Shown: positions 20,501 to 26,359 of the stretch, piece by piece | Numbering within the stretch: the stretch's first letter is position 1 | How the letters are laid out: each line of letters opens with the position of its first letter | Assembly (NCBI GenBank): GCA_949825065.1 | Contig: OX463865.1 | Location: 18,530,747-18,594,746 of the forward strand | DNA: 64,000 nt | Reading direction: 5' to 3' | DNA from: Odontocerum albicorne | Taxonomy: Eukaryota; Arthropoda; Insecta; Trichoptera; Odontoceridae | Notes under the pieces: model-generated | The model's database searches: none | Told to the model about the DNA's origin: nothing | What the model saw: the letters and a program-made list of their open reading frames with translations, nothing else | Program-made: the position numbers and the translations under genes

Positions 20501-21196
20501 ACGCCAGAGAGAGAACGCACCACGCTGTCTCGCCAGTTCCGTAAATAGATTGTTACCTACACACAACAATTAATCGTTTTGCATTCACAGAAGCGAGACG
20601 TAGGCATATCGCGAGCGCGCTCTTGCGCACATTCTAAAAAGATATAAATACCTACGTTACTAATAAAATTCCACTCTCTCTTTCCGCATTGCGATCTAAC
20701 GTGTTATATTATTTATCAATAAACCATCATCATCTCTTCCTCTAGGACCGATCTCCTAAAAACTTAACAATAATGACAAATGAATACATTTTGTTAAAAA
20801 TTAGCAAAAATGTGTCAGTTTGTTAAAATCAAATAATATTTGGCGACTTTCGTCAAGAGTCACTACGTTAGTCTGCATTGGCTAGGGATGGGGTATACGA
20901 TAATTGGATTTTCGATTTTTTTATACATAAAATTATATGTTCGTAATTAGTATTAATTCATAGTGGATCTTGGCCTATTTAAAGATATATAAAAATCATA
21001 CAATACATTAGAAAGTCAGTATAATGAAAATTAGGAAATAAAACGTCAGTTTAGAGAAAAACAAGTTTTCGATTTATAAAACAACGATTTTACCCCACCC
21101 CTTTGAAACATGACATTTCAAACATCACAGGGACCATGCTATATTTTCTTGAGTATGATACTTACAGATGAAAATGTAAAAGAGAACCTTCATCAT
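7543..21196 (-). CDS. Gene K1: secreted Kazal-type (vasotab-like) inhibitor, 3 exons, 79 aa
   Basis: Reading 5' to 3' on the minus strand, the exons are 21196-21166 (31 nt), 10538-10386 (153 nt) and 7598-7543 (56 nt, ending TGA). Donors are GTAAGTATC and GTGAG; acceptors are GGTTGCAG and a pyrimidine-rich AATTTCTCAG. Both introns are phase 1, and the joined frame of 240 nt closes exactly. Exon 1 starts with two Met codons; MMKVLFYIFI plus LIASICA forms a signal peptide split by intron 1. Exon 2 has cysteines spaced C-x3-C-x7-C-x14-C-x6-C, with the loop CSYLLDPLC, like the Kazal C2-to-C3 loop; the predicted P1 residue is Tyr. Exon 3 gives the sixth Cys after x16. Kazal proteins inhibit serine proteases outside cells; vasotab relatives have other roles. 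Exon 3 is the least certain part. Intron 1 is 10.6 kb of transposons, and intron 2 is mostly the 20-bp array. Confidence 0.75.
7645..9892. repeat. Minisatellite, 20-bp unit, about 110 copies
   Basis: The unit is CCCATATATCACATTGCTCG with point variants (CCTATATATC, CTCATCCATTTATCACATTG) and occasional 12-bp part-units (CCCATATATTCG). Larger blocks are themselves duplicated, for example around 8120 and 8730, 9005 and 9140, and 9510 and 9620. Open frames of up to 359 codons cross it because most units lack stops in three frames, but they are not genes. It lies wholly within intron 2 of K1. Confidence 0.97.
9936..10060. repeat. Degenerate tandem repeat, 33-34-bp unit, about 4 copies
   Basis: GTGAAAACC (or GTGAAAATC) starts at 9939, 9972, 10006 and 10040, each followed by a TTCGTGCTC-like stretch and TGATG. 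A second small repeat follows at about 10125-10180, three copies of AGTTAGTGAGTTCAAGC. Confidence 0.75.
10599..10626 (+). repeat. Left terminal inverted repeat of a Tc1-like element
   Basis: TACAGTCTGTTTCACAAGAG plus CGTGTACG matches, in inverse orientation, the segment at 16711-16738 at 26 of 28 positions. The pair encloses a Tc1 transposase remnant and a complete LINE. Confidence 0.75.
10745..11110 (+). pseudogene. Tc1-like transposase, C-terminal remnant
   Basis: In the frame beginning CTACTGCAAGAGGACAATGA (near 10804) the translation reads LLQEDNDPKHRSRLCTAWKQ, then about 15 residues on VMDWRLSQSPDANPIENVW, ending at a TAG near 11003. These are the second Asp (DNDPKH) and final Glu (NPIEN) blocks of the Tc1 DD34E catalytic domain. 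The N-terminal HTH and first catalytic Asp are absent, since the left TIR lies only about 150 bp upstream. It is a deletion derivative, dead on its own, later split by the LINE insertion. Confidence 0.8.
11639..14446 (-). CDS. Jockey-clade LINE ORF2: endonuclease and reverse transcriptase, 935 aa
   Basis: This ORF encodes the enzyme that nicks target DNA and copies the element RNA into the nick. Residues 1-225 form an apurinic-like endonuclease with Asn17, Glu44, the GDLN block at Asp142/Asn144, and SDH at 215-217. Residues about 450-720 are the reverse transcriptase: PKPGK and NYRPISLL near 501-519, HGFRPLHST at 549-557, SLDVAKAFD with Asp584/Asp590, GVPQGALLSP, and the catalytic YADD at 672-675. 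The C-terminal 200 residues follow the usual Jockey pattern (YGLP..WG-like block, no RNase H seen). Its length is typical of Jockey ORF2. The chosen ATG overlaps the end of ORF1 by 17 nt in another frame, suggesting coupled or reinitiated translation. All key residues are present, so activity is possible but unproven. Confidence 0.93.
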   Translation of the reverse strand: MARTYKPSHISAAFWNANGSLRTHKQEVEDFLLEHNLDVLLITETHLKPSYRYSIRNYYCYRDDRLIGRKGGTATLIKSTIDHCHIPSPPTVNIESTCVVVNTANHGPLKLCATYLPPTSPLVESELDSFLADNIPTIMAGDLNAKHPFWHSRTSNTHGNKLDEISSRKRYFVEGPTSPTLYPLIDNHRPDVIDIIVHNDILYQTDLTTVHQLQSDHYPVLLQLTDGLPPFSPSALPRHTTSWSDFAINVDSSIKIPTTFPDTNSIDAAINDFTTTIKSALTSSSKERPADKPELPLPPHIKILIMEKNKTRKLWQNTAVPSYKTDYNRLVKKIKHLLQQLRNDKWSDFVESLEYNDGLKWKLTRSLRNTPSRPSSLQGPNGPVFSARDRAETFADSLANIFSPNADLSNPSHSIMVDNAVADILNEQTPPTTDFFSPLEIQSIIKNLINKKAPGPDKINNLTLKKLPKKAIYALTAIYNACLRHKFFPTPFKNADVIMFPKPGKSHVIPENYRPISLLPTLGKVLEKLILERLSLETYSRNIIPDSQHGFRPLHSTNHQLLRVVEHIIKYFSSKGLTTLLSLDVAKAFDTVWLNGLIFKLHKSGIPLRLVQIIASFLENRSFSVKIDGINSSPRPILAGVPQGALLSPILYNIYTSDMPQFSRTHCITAQYADDTAFLSSSKYESVSHNRLQDFIPILEHWCTKWKIKINPTKSTAVRFPRRYIKPIRTLKLFGQSVPWSKHVKYLGLTLDSRLSWHKHALNIKSKAHGTLKSLFPLISKYSKLSTRTKLHLYKAIVRPQLTYALPVWGHAKKTTLHHIQIIQNKALRIILKAPYIVRNSRLHADTKLHTIPEHMRALAERFYSFISRHPNPVIKALDNYNANTSYRHTRPKSILRIIPPTPPSLTLIIPPNDPPIVTLNTPSSIIPPADSLPP
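14430..16085 (-). CDS. Jockey-clade LINE ORF1: Gag-like RNA-binding protein, 551 aa
   Basis: This is the nucleic-acid-binding partner of the LINE polymerase. Residues 1-220 are Pro/Ser/Thr-rich and basic, probably disordered. Residues about 275-360 look like the PRE_C2HC/RRM-like domain of Jockey and related Gags (VIRGLPTPISVEDI, VYRMKNR, PMVIVKL). Three CCHC zinc knuckles follow: C369-x2-C-x4-H-x4-C382, C388-x2-C-x4-H-x3-C400, and C410/411-C413-H417-C424. The C-terminus is again Pro/Asn-rich. No frameshift or stop interrupts it. The last 17 nt overlap the ORF2 start. Antisense frames over the same DNA are shadows. Confidence 0.92.
   Translation of the reverse strand: MKPVKSDFCIKNKRIIIKKTTPKKKTTPKTTETPAPVPETSPIPALAMSPDRSTSPDLTISTFEEAFELFKMETTSKKETMKMVKLLRELFHKGEVSIEAKNRPSDSPTVLPAVPITTPPHPTPTSDPPLSPPIIIIPDTPEMDWQSFAKNRKRALQPQESPPLVRPQSNPKPADATVTQTSKRMRGPLSPPLPAAPAPPSNIDVRPLLPVKKDRIPPIVLHNSDKYGDLRAKLRSQNINFSSKVQPNGDLKISTETVEAYRSLVHITDSLAIPYHSFHLENEKPLLAVIRGLPTPISVEDIMIELKSLDYPVQNVYRMKNRNRVELPMVIVKLTRDSSAKRIFTELHGVLDIRVTVEELNKRKGMGQCHRCQQFAHSAGNCHAPANCVKCGRTHHTSECRKPADTPATCCNCGGPHTANFRGCPRFPKSNLPSIAPHHHFQTPQPLRPLMDGIYQRPSTNAPLSNAPSANNATRRFPNAPQSASKPVTSNASYANVATHRPLLLSSSTPQSYILPAAPPPNRDLILNNLKSAITEAMNLLNYIQEHGSHL
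16711..16738 (-). repeat. Right terminal inverted repeat of the Tc1-like element
   Basis: CGTACACGTTCTTGTCAAAC plus AGACTGTA pairs with 10599-10626. Bases 16526-16710 between the LINE and this TIR are the other surviving part of the Tc1 element. Confidence 0.75.
16741..17100 (+). pseudogene. RTE-like LINE fragment (RT C-terminal region)
   Basis: The degraded frame reads ILVPTLMYGRVM*TWRKAER and AVEMRALRRIYVVTMYD, the pattern TLMYGSE.W...EMRALRRI at the end of RTE-like reverse transcriptases. The same family recurs at 22200, 22965, 26070, 29775, 30540, 39770, 55885 and 62925, so it was a successful element. Stops and indels rule out function. Confidence 0.65.
17179..17398. mobile_element. Fold-back MITE related to MITE-A (~62-bp arms)
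   Basis: The left arm starts TATAGTTCGGAAATTCTAGG and the right arm ends with its reverse complement. Both arms include AAATTTG and CCCCAATACAACC, which in MITE-A occur at one end only. The middle (TTACCTAAATAACTTGC, GATAAAATAATTAAAATTAC) is also MITE-A sequence. It therefore looks like two copies of one MITE-A end joined head to head. Confidence 0.8.
18002..18956 (+). mobile_element. Mariner deletion derivative with TIRs and TA duplication
   Basis: TIRs of about 28-31 bp (CGAGGCGTATCCAGAAATTA and its imperfect inverse ending at 18956) are bounded by TA at 18000-18001 and 18957-18958. The length of about 955 bp is short of the usual 1.3 kb because the middle of the transposase is missing. 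Confidence 0.85.
18169..18857 (+). pseudogene. Mariner transposase, internally deleted, with frameshift and nonsense codon
   Basis: The N-terminal DNA-binding part starts MSIQSPSKCEIRGVIRYLVW and runs through SVHDDQRSGRPSIVTDEID to about 18405. The frame then jumps by +1 to FWDCQGIILIEYMPQGETIN (18408), skipping the region that would hold the first catalytic Asp (TGDE block). HDNARPH and SPDLAPSD carry the second and third Asp of the DD34D triad. Directly after APSD there is a TAA (18669-18671) where families have Tyr or Phe. The frame then continues to a normal mariner C-terminus (NYFEEGIKKLIPR, stop 18855-18857). Confidence 0.85.
18960..19400. other. Stretch without a supported gene
   Basis: A 90-codon open frame at 18996-19268 has no recognisable motif and no splice context. 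I would not call it a gene. Confidence 0.4.
19408..20055. mobile_element. piggyBac-type MITE with TTAA duplications
   Basis: TTAA at 19404-19407 and 20056-20059 flank ends CCGGTTAAGTGCCTTAAGCG and the imperfect inverse GGCACTTAAAGGGC. No coding capacity is seen. TTAA duplication is the hallmark of the piggyBac superfamily. The ends are short, so this is moderately supported. Confidence 0.55.
20197..21158 (+). mobile_element. MITE-A copy 2, split by an LTR insertion
   Basis: Ends are CTAAAGAAAATGTAGCATGG and the inverse CCATGCTATATTTTCTTGAG. The element is interrupted at 20361-20763 by an LTR-like segment. Its right end stops about 7 bp from the 5' splice site of K1 intron 1 (donor at 21165). 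Confidence 0.85.
20361..20758 (+). mobile_element. Solo-LTR-like element (398 bp), BEL/Pao or similar
   Basis: It begins TGTGGCGGTCGCCCACTCGG and ends near GATCTCCTA, with AAAAC on both sides (20356-20360 and 20759-20763), a 5-bp duplication in MITE-A sequence. A TATAAATACCTAC box at 20643 and a following CTCTCTTTCCGCATTGCGAT segment are shared with copies at 29575, 41835 and 47873. No internal coding region is present, so it is a recombined solo LTR or a small non-autonomous LTR unit. Superfamily assignment is inference. Confidence 0.65.
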
Positions 21197-21212
21197 AGCC
21201 TCGACTTGTTCA

Positions 21213-21250
21213 ACTGATTTTACTGCAAACTGTGCAGCCTTTAATATAAT
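21213..21250 (-). promoter_or_regulatory. Putative TATA/initiator promoter of K1
   Basis: On the minus strand TCAGT (plus ACTGA, 21213-21217) matches the arthropod initiator. An ATATTAA box (plus TTAATATAAT, 21241-21250) lies about 30 bp upstream, the standard spacing. Transcription from here would leave a leader of about 18 nt before the first ATG at 21196. Confidence 0.5.
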
Positions 21251-21519
21251 TACACACAATGGAAGGTAGCGTCTAATTTATATCGCCATATTTTAATGTA
21301 ATACGGTGATTAGAAAATCAGGTAATTTCAGTATGATATTATTAAAGAATGCCCATGAAACTGAAAGGACCAAAAACATAAAAGCGTCATAAGAACAATC
21401 CTCTTGCATGTAACTCAGTGCTGGGCAACACCTTGTTAACAGGAGGAGTTTATTCTGTATTTTGAATTACTTTATTCGAGGAATATCAAAAATTACACAC
21501 AATATTTATTCTTATCAGG

Positions 21520-22175
21520 TTTTGCACTTCGAATTCAACCTTTTGCAAATCAAATTTATCCTTTTACACATCAAATTTAACCTTTTGCGAATACAATTTA
21601 ACCATTTGCAAACCAAATGTAACCTTTTGCAAATCAAAGTTAACCTTTTGTAAACCAAATTTAAACGTTTGCAAACCAAATTTAACCTTTTGCCAATCAA
21701 ATTTAACCTTTTACAAATCAAATTTAACCTTTTGCGAATAAAATTTAGCCTGTATCAAATCAAATTTAACCTTTTGAAAATCAAATTGACCCTTTTGTTA
21801 ACATATTCAATTTTTTATAATACAAAGCTTTATAATACGTACACATACTTATTTGATAGTAATTGACAATGTTTCATTATTCATTATAATGTGTACAAAA
21901 GTTAACATTTGATTTGCAAAAGGTTAAATTTGATTCGCAAAAGGTTAAATTTGATTTGCAAAAGGTTAAATTTGATTTGCAAAAGGTTAAATTTTATTCG
22001 CAAAGGTTAAATTTGGTTTGTAAAAGGTTGAATTTGATTTTCAAAAGGTTAAATTTGGTTTACAAAAGGTTAAATTTGGTTTGCAAAAGGTTCAATTTTA
22101 TTCGCAATTTGATTTGTGAAAGGTTGAATTTGATTTCTAAAATGTGGAATTTGATACGTAAAAGGGTGAATTTCA
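21520..22175. mobile_element. Element with inverted arrays of a 21-bp repeat
   Basis: From about 21530 to 21800 the unit AACCTTTTGCAAATCAAATTT is repeated about 13 times. From 21905 to 22175 its reverse complement is repeated about 12 times. The spacer of about 100 bp is AT-rich. The left edge, GGTTTTGCACTTCGAATTCA, is shared with 58310, where a second smaller element with the same inverted plan occurs (58310-58830). The 21-bp unit gives a 7-residue open repeat (NLLQIKF), which I regard as incidental. Confidence 0.75.
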
Positions 22176-22199
22176 AGAAAAAAATATGCCATGTTACCG

Positions 22200-22640
22200 A
22201 TGTCTTTTGGATTGGCGCGATGGACTCCAGGAGAGAACAAGAAAGGCAAAATAAGAACTGAGTATGTGAGAGGTGCTCTGAAAATTGATGCTATCTCTTT
22301 TTAGGCTTCGATAATATGGACATGTACAAATATAACCTAAATACTCGTAAAAAGTTAAATACTCGCATATGGGAAACTAGACACTAAGAATTGAAGTATC
22401 TGGTAAGAGAGGAAATGGTCGTCCTAAGAAACCATATCGAAGGATAGCACTAACGAAGGATAGCACTAACGAAGGATAGCACTAACGAAGGATAGCACTA
22501 ACAATAACACTAACTATATCGAAGGATAGCAGTAACAAGATATGAATGCTCTGAACCTGATTCCGGAGATGACCAACAGTATAAACTGGGAGGACCAAGG
22601 TCTGAGTGAATGTGATGGAATACAAGTAGCCTGAACGAGT
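22200..22640 (+). pseudogene. RTE-like RT C-terminal scrap with 16-bp tandem repeat
   Basis: Pieces such as YGHVQ, a GRPKKP-like block and a TINWED/LSE-like end match the last part of RTE-like ORFs (GHV.R, GRP..RW). Within it GAAGGATAGCACTAAC is repeated about five times (22439-22530). Confidence 0.5.
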
Positions 22641-22964
22641 GAACATGTACATGCTACACAATTAGTTGTAAGAATTGTTATCTAGTTATGAGTCAGTATG
22701 TAGGTATTAACTATTTCTAAGAAATTAAATATTCAGATTATTCAAAATAAAATGACATGTAGGAAATTGTACTTAAGTTAGTTCATCCTCAGTGAGATAC
22801 AGGCGAAAGCCTAGTTTACTGGGGATACGACAAATGAAAGGCAACAAACCCAGATCCATTAAAATTGTATATCCAAATTAAATTACCTGTTGTTTTTTCA
22901 CAAATTATGTATATTTCTTGTCATGTGTAATAATAAATAAATTAATTAATTAAAAAATAGTTAT

Positions 22965-23375
22965 AATATATAAATTAGATTAGTTCTTAAGATATATAGT
23001 ACATTTGTATATAGGTATAGCCTTTGGCAAATGTTTGTATTGTATATTACTTTGTTAAAAAAAAGAATACGGAATGAAGCGATAAGGAATGAATGTGAAC
23101 TAAAGGGTGATGTGTTGAGTAATATGAAGAATAGGATCCTAAGATAGTTTGGACATGTATAACGAATTAATGAATGAAGGCTAACGAAACACATTTACAG
23201 TGTAAATTTAAGAGAAAGACTGAGGAAAGTATGGTTAAATCAAGTGTACCATATTTTGAAAAAAGGAAGAGTGAACAGTCAAATAAATCGTAGAAGCTGA
23301 AAGTCTGGCGCTCTGTCCTCTCTGCACACCCAGACAGGGAAACGGTGTGATAATGCCAATTGATGAGTAAATAGC
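22965..23375 (+). pseudogene. RTE-like LINE 3' fragment
   Basis: The degraded frame contains RNECELKGDVLSNMKNR and a FGHV-like run. It ends in the family signature GGCGCTCTGTCCTCTCTGCA, then ACAGGGAAACGGTGTGATAA. The same 3' end appears at 26290, 56000 (inverse) and 63355. Confidence 0.6.
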
Positions 23376-23394
23376 GAAAAAAAATTATGTATGA

Positions 23395-24310
23395 AAAAAA
23401 GGAAATAATTTTATGAGCATGGTATTATGATAAAACGAAATAATTTTATGAGCATCCTATTATGATAAAAGGAAACAATTTTACGAGCATCCTATTATGA
23501 TAAAAGGAAATAATTTTATGAGCATCCTAATATGATAAAAGGAAACCATTTTACGAGCATCCTATTACGATAAAAGGAAATAATTTTATGAGTATAGTAT
23601 TATACAACCTCCGTGGCCTGGTGGTAAGACGCTTGTCTGCCGATCCGGAGGTAGCGAGTTCGATCCCCGCTGGAATCCAGATTTTTTAAAATGTAATTCC
23701 AGTCTGGTTTTCACTTAGGGCCCATTAAAACATCTTTATGGTTGGTCGGAAGAGATTGCCACATGGCAATAAACTCGCCAGGTGAAAAAAAAAATTATAA
23801 CAGGAAATAATTTTATGAGCATCCTATTATGATAAAAGTAAATAATTTTATGAGCATCCTATTATGATAAAAGGAAATAATTTTACGAGCATCCTATTAT
23901 AAAAGGAAACAATTTTACGAGCATCCTATTATGATAAAAGGAAATAATTTTATGAGCATCGTATTATGATAAAAGGAAATAATTGTATGAGCATCCTATT
24001 ATAATAAAACCAAATAATTTTATGAGCATCCTATTATGATAAAAGGAAATAATTTTATTAGCATCATATTATGATAAAAGGAAATAATTTTATGAGCATC
24101 CTATTATGATAAAAGGAAATAATTTTATGAGCATTCTATTATGATAAAATTATTATAAATAATTTTATGAGCATCCTATTATGATGAAAGGAAATAATTT
24201 TATGAGCATCCTATTATGATAAAATTATTATAAATAATTTTATGAGCATCCTATTATGATAAAATTATTATAAATAATTTTATGAGCATCCTATTATGAT
24301 AAAAGGAATA
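23395..24310. repeat. Tandem array, 35-bp unit, interrupted by a SINE
   Basis: The unit is GATAAAAGGAAATAATTTTA followed by TGAGCATCCTATTAT, about 20 copies before and after the SINE at 23604-23797. Late units replace AAAGG by AAATTATTATA. The same array resumes at 25195-25370 after an 880-bp insertion. Confidence 0.95.
23604..23797 (+). mobile_element. tRNA-derived SINE, family 1, near complete
   Basis: The head CTCCGTGGCCTGGTGGTAAG carries a pol III A box, and GAGTTCGATCCC a B box. The tail GTTGGTCGGAAGAGATTGCC, then TGGCAATAAACTCGCC, recurs at 29440 and 31475. It is inserted cleanly into the 35-bp array. It is not a working tRNA because there is no acceptor-stem pairing. Confidence 0.8.
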
Positions 24311-24749
24311 TGAAAATATTTACGAGGAATAAAAATCATAATACTTGCAATTTCGTGATTGTTTATTTTTTTTTAACTAAAGCTAAAAAAAATTATTTAT
24401 TGCTTAACAATCAGAGAAAACAATATTAATTAAAAATAACAATAAATCAAATTTTACATTCCTGATAAGGCGGGGACAAAGCACCTCAGTGTTACCCAAA
24501 CTGTGTAATTAAATTGTTTCCGGTTCCGTATTCACATACTAAGCTGTGCAGAGAGTCACCATTCGCACATGGAATGATCTCATTGAACGAATTTTTCGAT
24601 ATCGATATATTTCCCACTGTTGGTAATACTGGAGTCTAAGTAAATAAAGGATGGATAAGAGACTGGAAAATTAATTAAGCGAAAAAGAAAAGGCTTTTAG
24701 AAGAGGTTGTATTAATAAAAAGTATCTGAGATGTATGGGATACCATACA

Positions 24750-25060
24750 GGTGCATGGCCGCGCGGTAACGCATTGGATTTCAGTGCGGAAGGTCGCCGG
24801 TTCGAATCCCACACTGTGCTACTCCCCTCGAATGATACCAGGCATTCTCATATCTATTCTTAAAAAAAAATGTACTTATGCCGGTGCATCCGATCATCTC
24901 ACTTCGGTGTGCCATCCGATCCAGTACAATGGTATGGACGTTGAGTTTGCTGGTGTGCAACGGCTCACTCACTTAAAAAAAACAAATTCCACGGCACAGC
25001 TTCACTTTTCCAACTGAAATGACACTGGAATGGCGAGGGGACTCTCGACTACGTTTAACA
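24750..25060 (+). mobile_element. tRNA-derived SINE, family 2
   Basis: The head GCATGGCCGCGCGGTAACGC has an A-box-like run, and GCCGGTTCGAATCCC is a B box. The body runs GTGCTACTCCCCTCGAATGA, GGTGTGCAACGGCTCACTCA and GGCGAGGGGACTCTCGACTA. Other copies are at 47325 (minus), 49545 with 50030 (plus) and 63424 (minus). Confidence 0.8.
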
Positions 25061-25194
25061 CACAATATTTCTTACTGCATTGTCGCTATATACGGTAAAT
25101 TTTTGTTCGGCATTTTTTCCTTCGCTATATGAACCTTTCCCTTCCTGTGGTAAAAAAAATTCCCATGTTCCGGTACTGTGTATTTAATACACAT

Positions 25195-25370
25195 CAATAA
25201 ATAATTTTATGAGCATCCTATTATGATAAAACGAAATAATTTTATGAGCATCGTATTATGATAAAAGGAAATAATTTTATGAGCATTATTATAATAAAAC
25301 GAAATAATTTTATGAGCATCATATTATGATAAAAGAAAATAATTTTATGAGCATCCTATTATGATAAAAA
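25195..25370. repeat. Continuation of the 35-bp tandem array
   Basis: Five more units of the AATAATTTTATGAGCATCCT array. The 24310-25190 segment, which includes the family 2 SINE, appears to have inserted into a once continuous array. Confidence 0.9.
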
Positions 25371-25399
25371 TATTAATTAAAAAAAATGAACAATTTAAT

Positions 25400-25940
25400 A
25401 TCATGTAAAAATGAGCAATTTAAAATCGGAAAAATAAGAATATTCATAGCCAATCGCTTAAATTAATTAAATTTGAAGTCGAAAGTGATAATAATTTAAA
25501 TTTAATTGCTGAAACACGAAAAAAACATTGGCCGACGTTCACAAAACGAGCGAAAAGACCACTTCAAATGGATGCCCGCGAGTTACTGAAGTCAGAGAAG
25601 CGAGTGAACAGAGATTCTATTTCTTGCGTTCCCATATACCGAAGTAGAGTGAGACGTGAATAGCGTCGCTTCCTCACTAATAGCGTTTTTTAGAATGAAT
25701 TACCTACGTCACACACTGGCACACGTTTGATTGTATCGGTGAATTTATTCCCGATTTTCACAAAATATCTCTGATGTGGCCGATAAGTGCTAATTATTAT
25801 TAATATTATTTTTTCATTCAATGCGTAAATGTATTACGGAGGAATACCTAAAATCTGAACTCAGTATTTATTATATTTATAGAGATATTAAAGTTTTTAG
25901 AAGCAATGTGTACTAGTTACACATCACAGGGAAGGAAGGG
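25400..25940. mobile_element. piggyBac-type MITE, copy with truncated left end
   Basis: Its right end CACAGGGAAGGAAGGG abuts TTAA (25941-25944). Internal blocks (TTTAAAATCGGAAAAATAAG, TACGGAGGAATACCTAAAAT, TTATAGAGATATT) match the complete copy at 31825-32451. Confidence 0.65.
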
Positions 25941-26069
25941 TTAAAAAGGCATAAGAAAAAAGCCAAAAAGCCACAGAAAAAAACTAATTTGGTTCCCATC
26001 TTCATAATAAAAGGAAACAATTTAAGTAAAAAATGGTCGTTTTTTTAATTATTTTGTTTCCGAGATGTT

Positions 26070-26350
26070 TAGGGCATGAGGTACGAATGAATGAAGAATA
26101 TATTAAGAAAATAAATAATCAATACTAATGTGAGTGGAAAGTATCGAAAAGGGATTTCAAGTAAAGTTTGATTAGATCAAGTAAATGATAATGAAAATTT
26201 GAAAGAAGGATATGTAAAAATTCATAGGAGATAACAAACTTAATGAATGTAAAAGAGGTAAAAAGTAAGTGTCGCGATAGGAAAGTCTTGCGCTCTGTCT
26301 TCTCTGCTTACTACGACAGGGAACTGCGTGATGGCATAAATGTATTTATG
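26070..26350 (+). pseudogene. RTE-like LINE 3' fragment
   Basis: Same family 3' end as at 22965: ...AAGTCTTGCGCTCTGTCTTC, then GACAGGGAACTGCGTGATGGC. It leads straight into the 48-bp array. Confidence 0.55.
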
Positions 26351-26359
26351 ACCTTTAAC

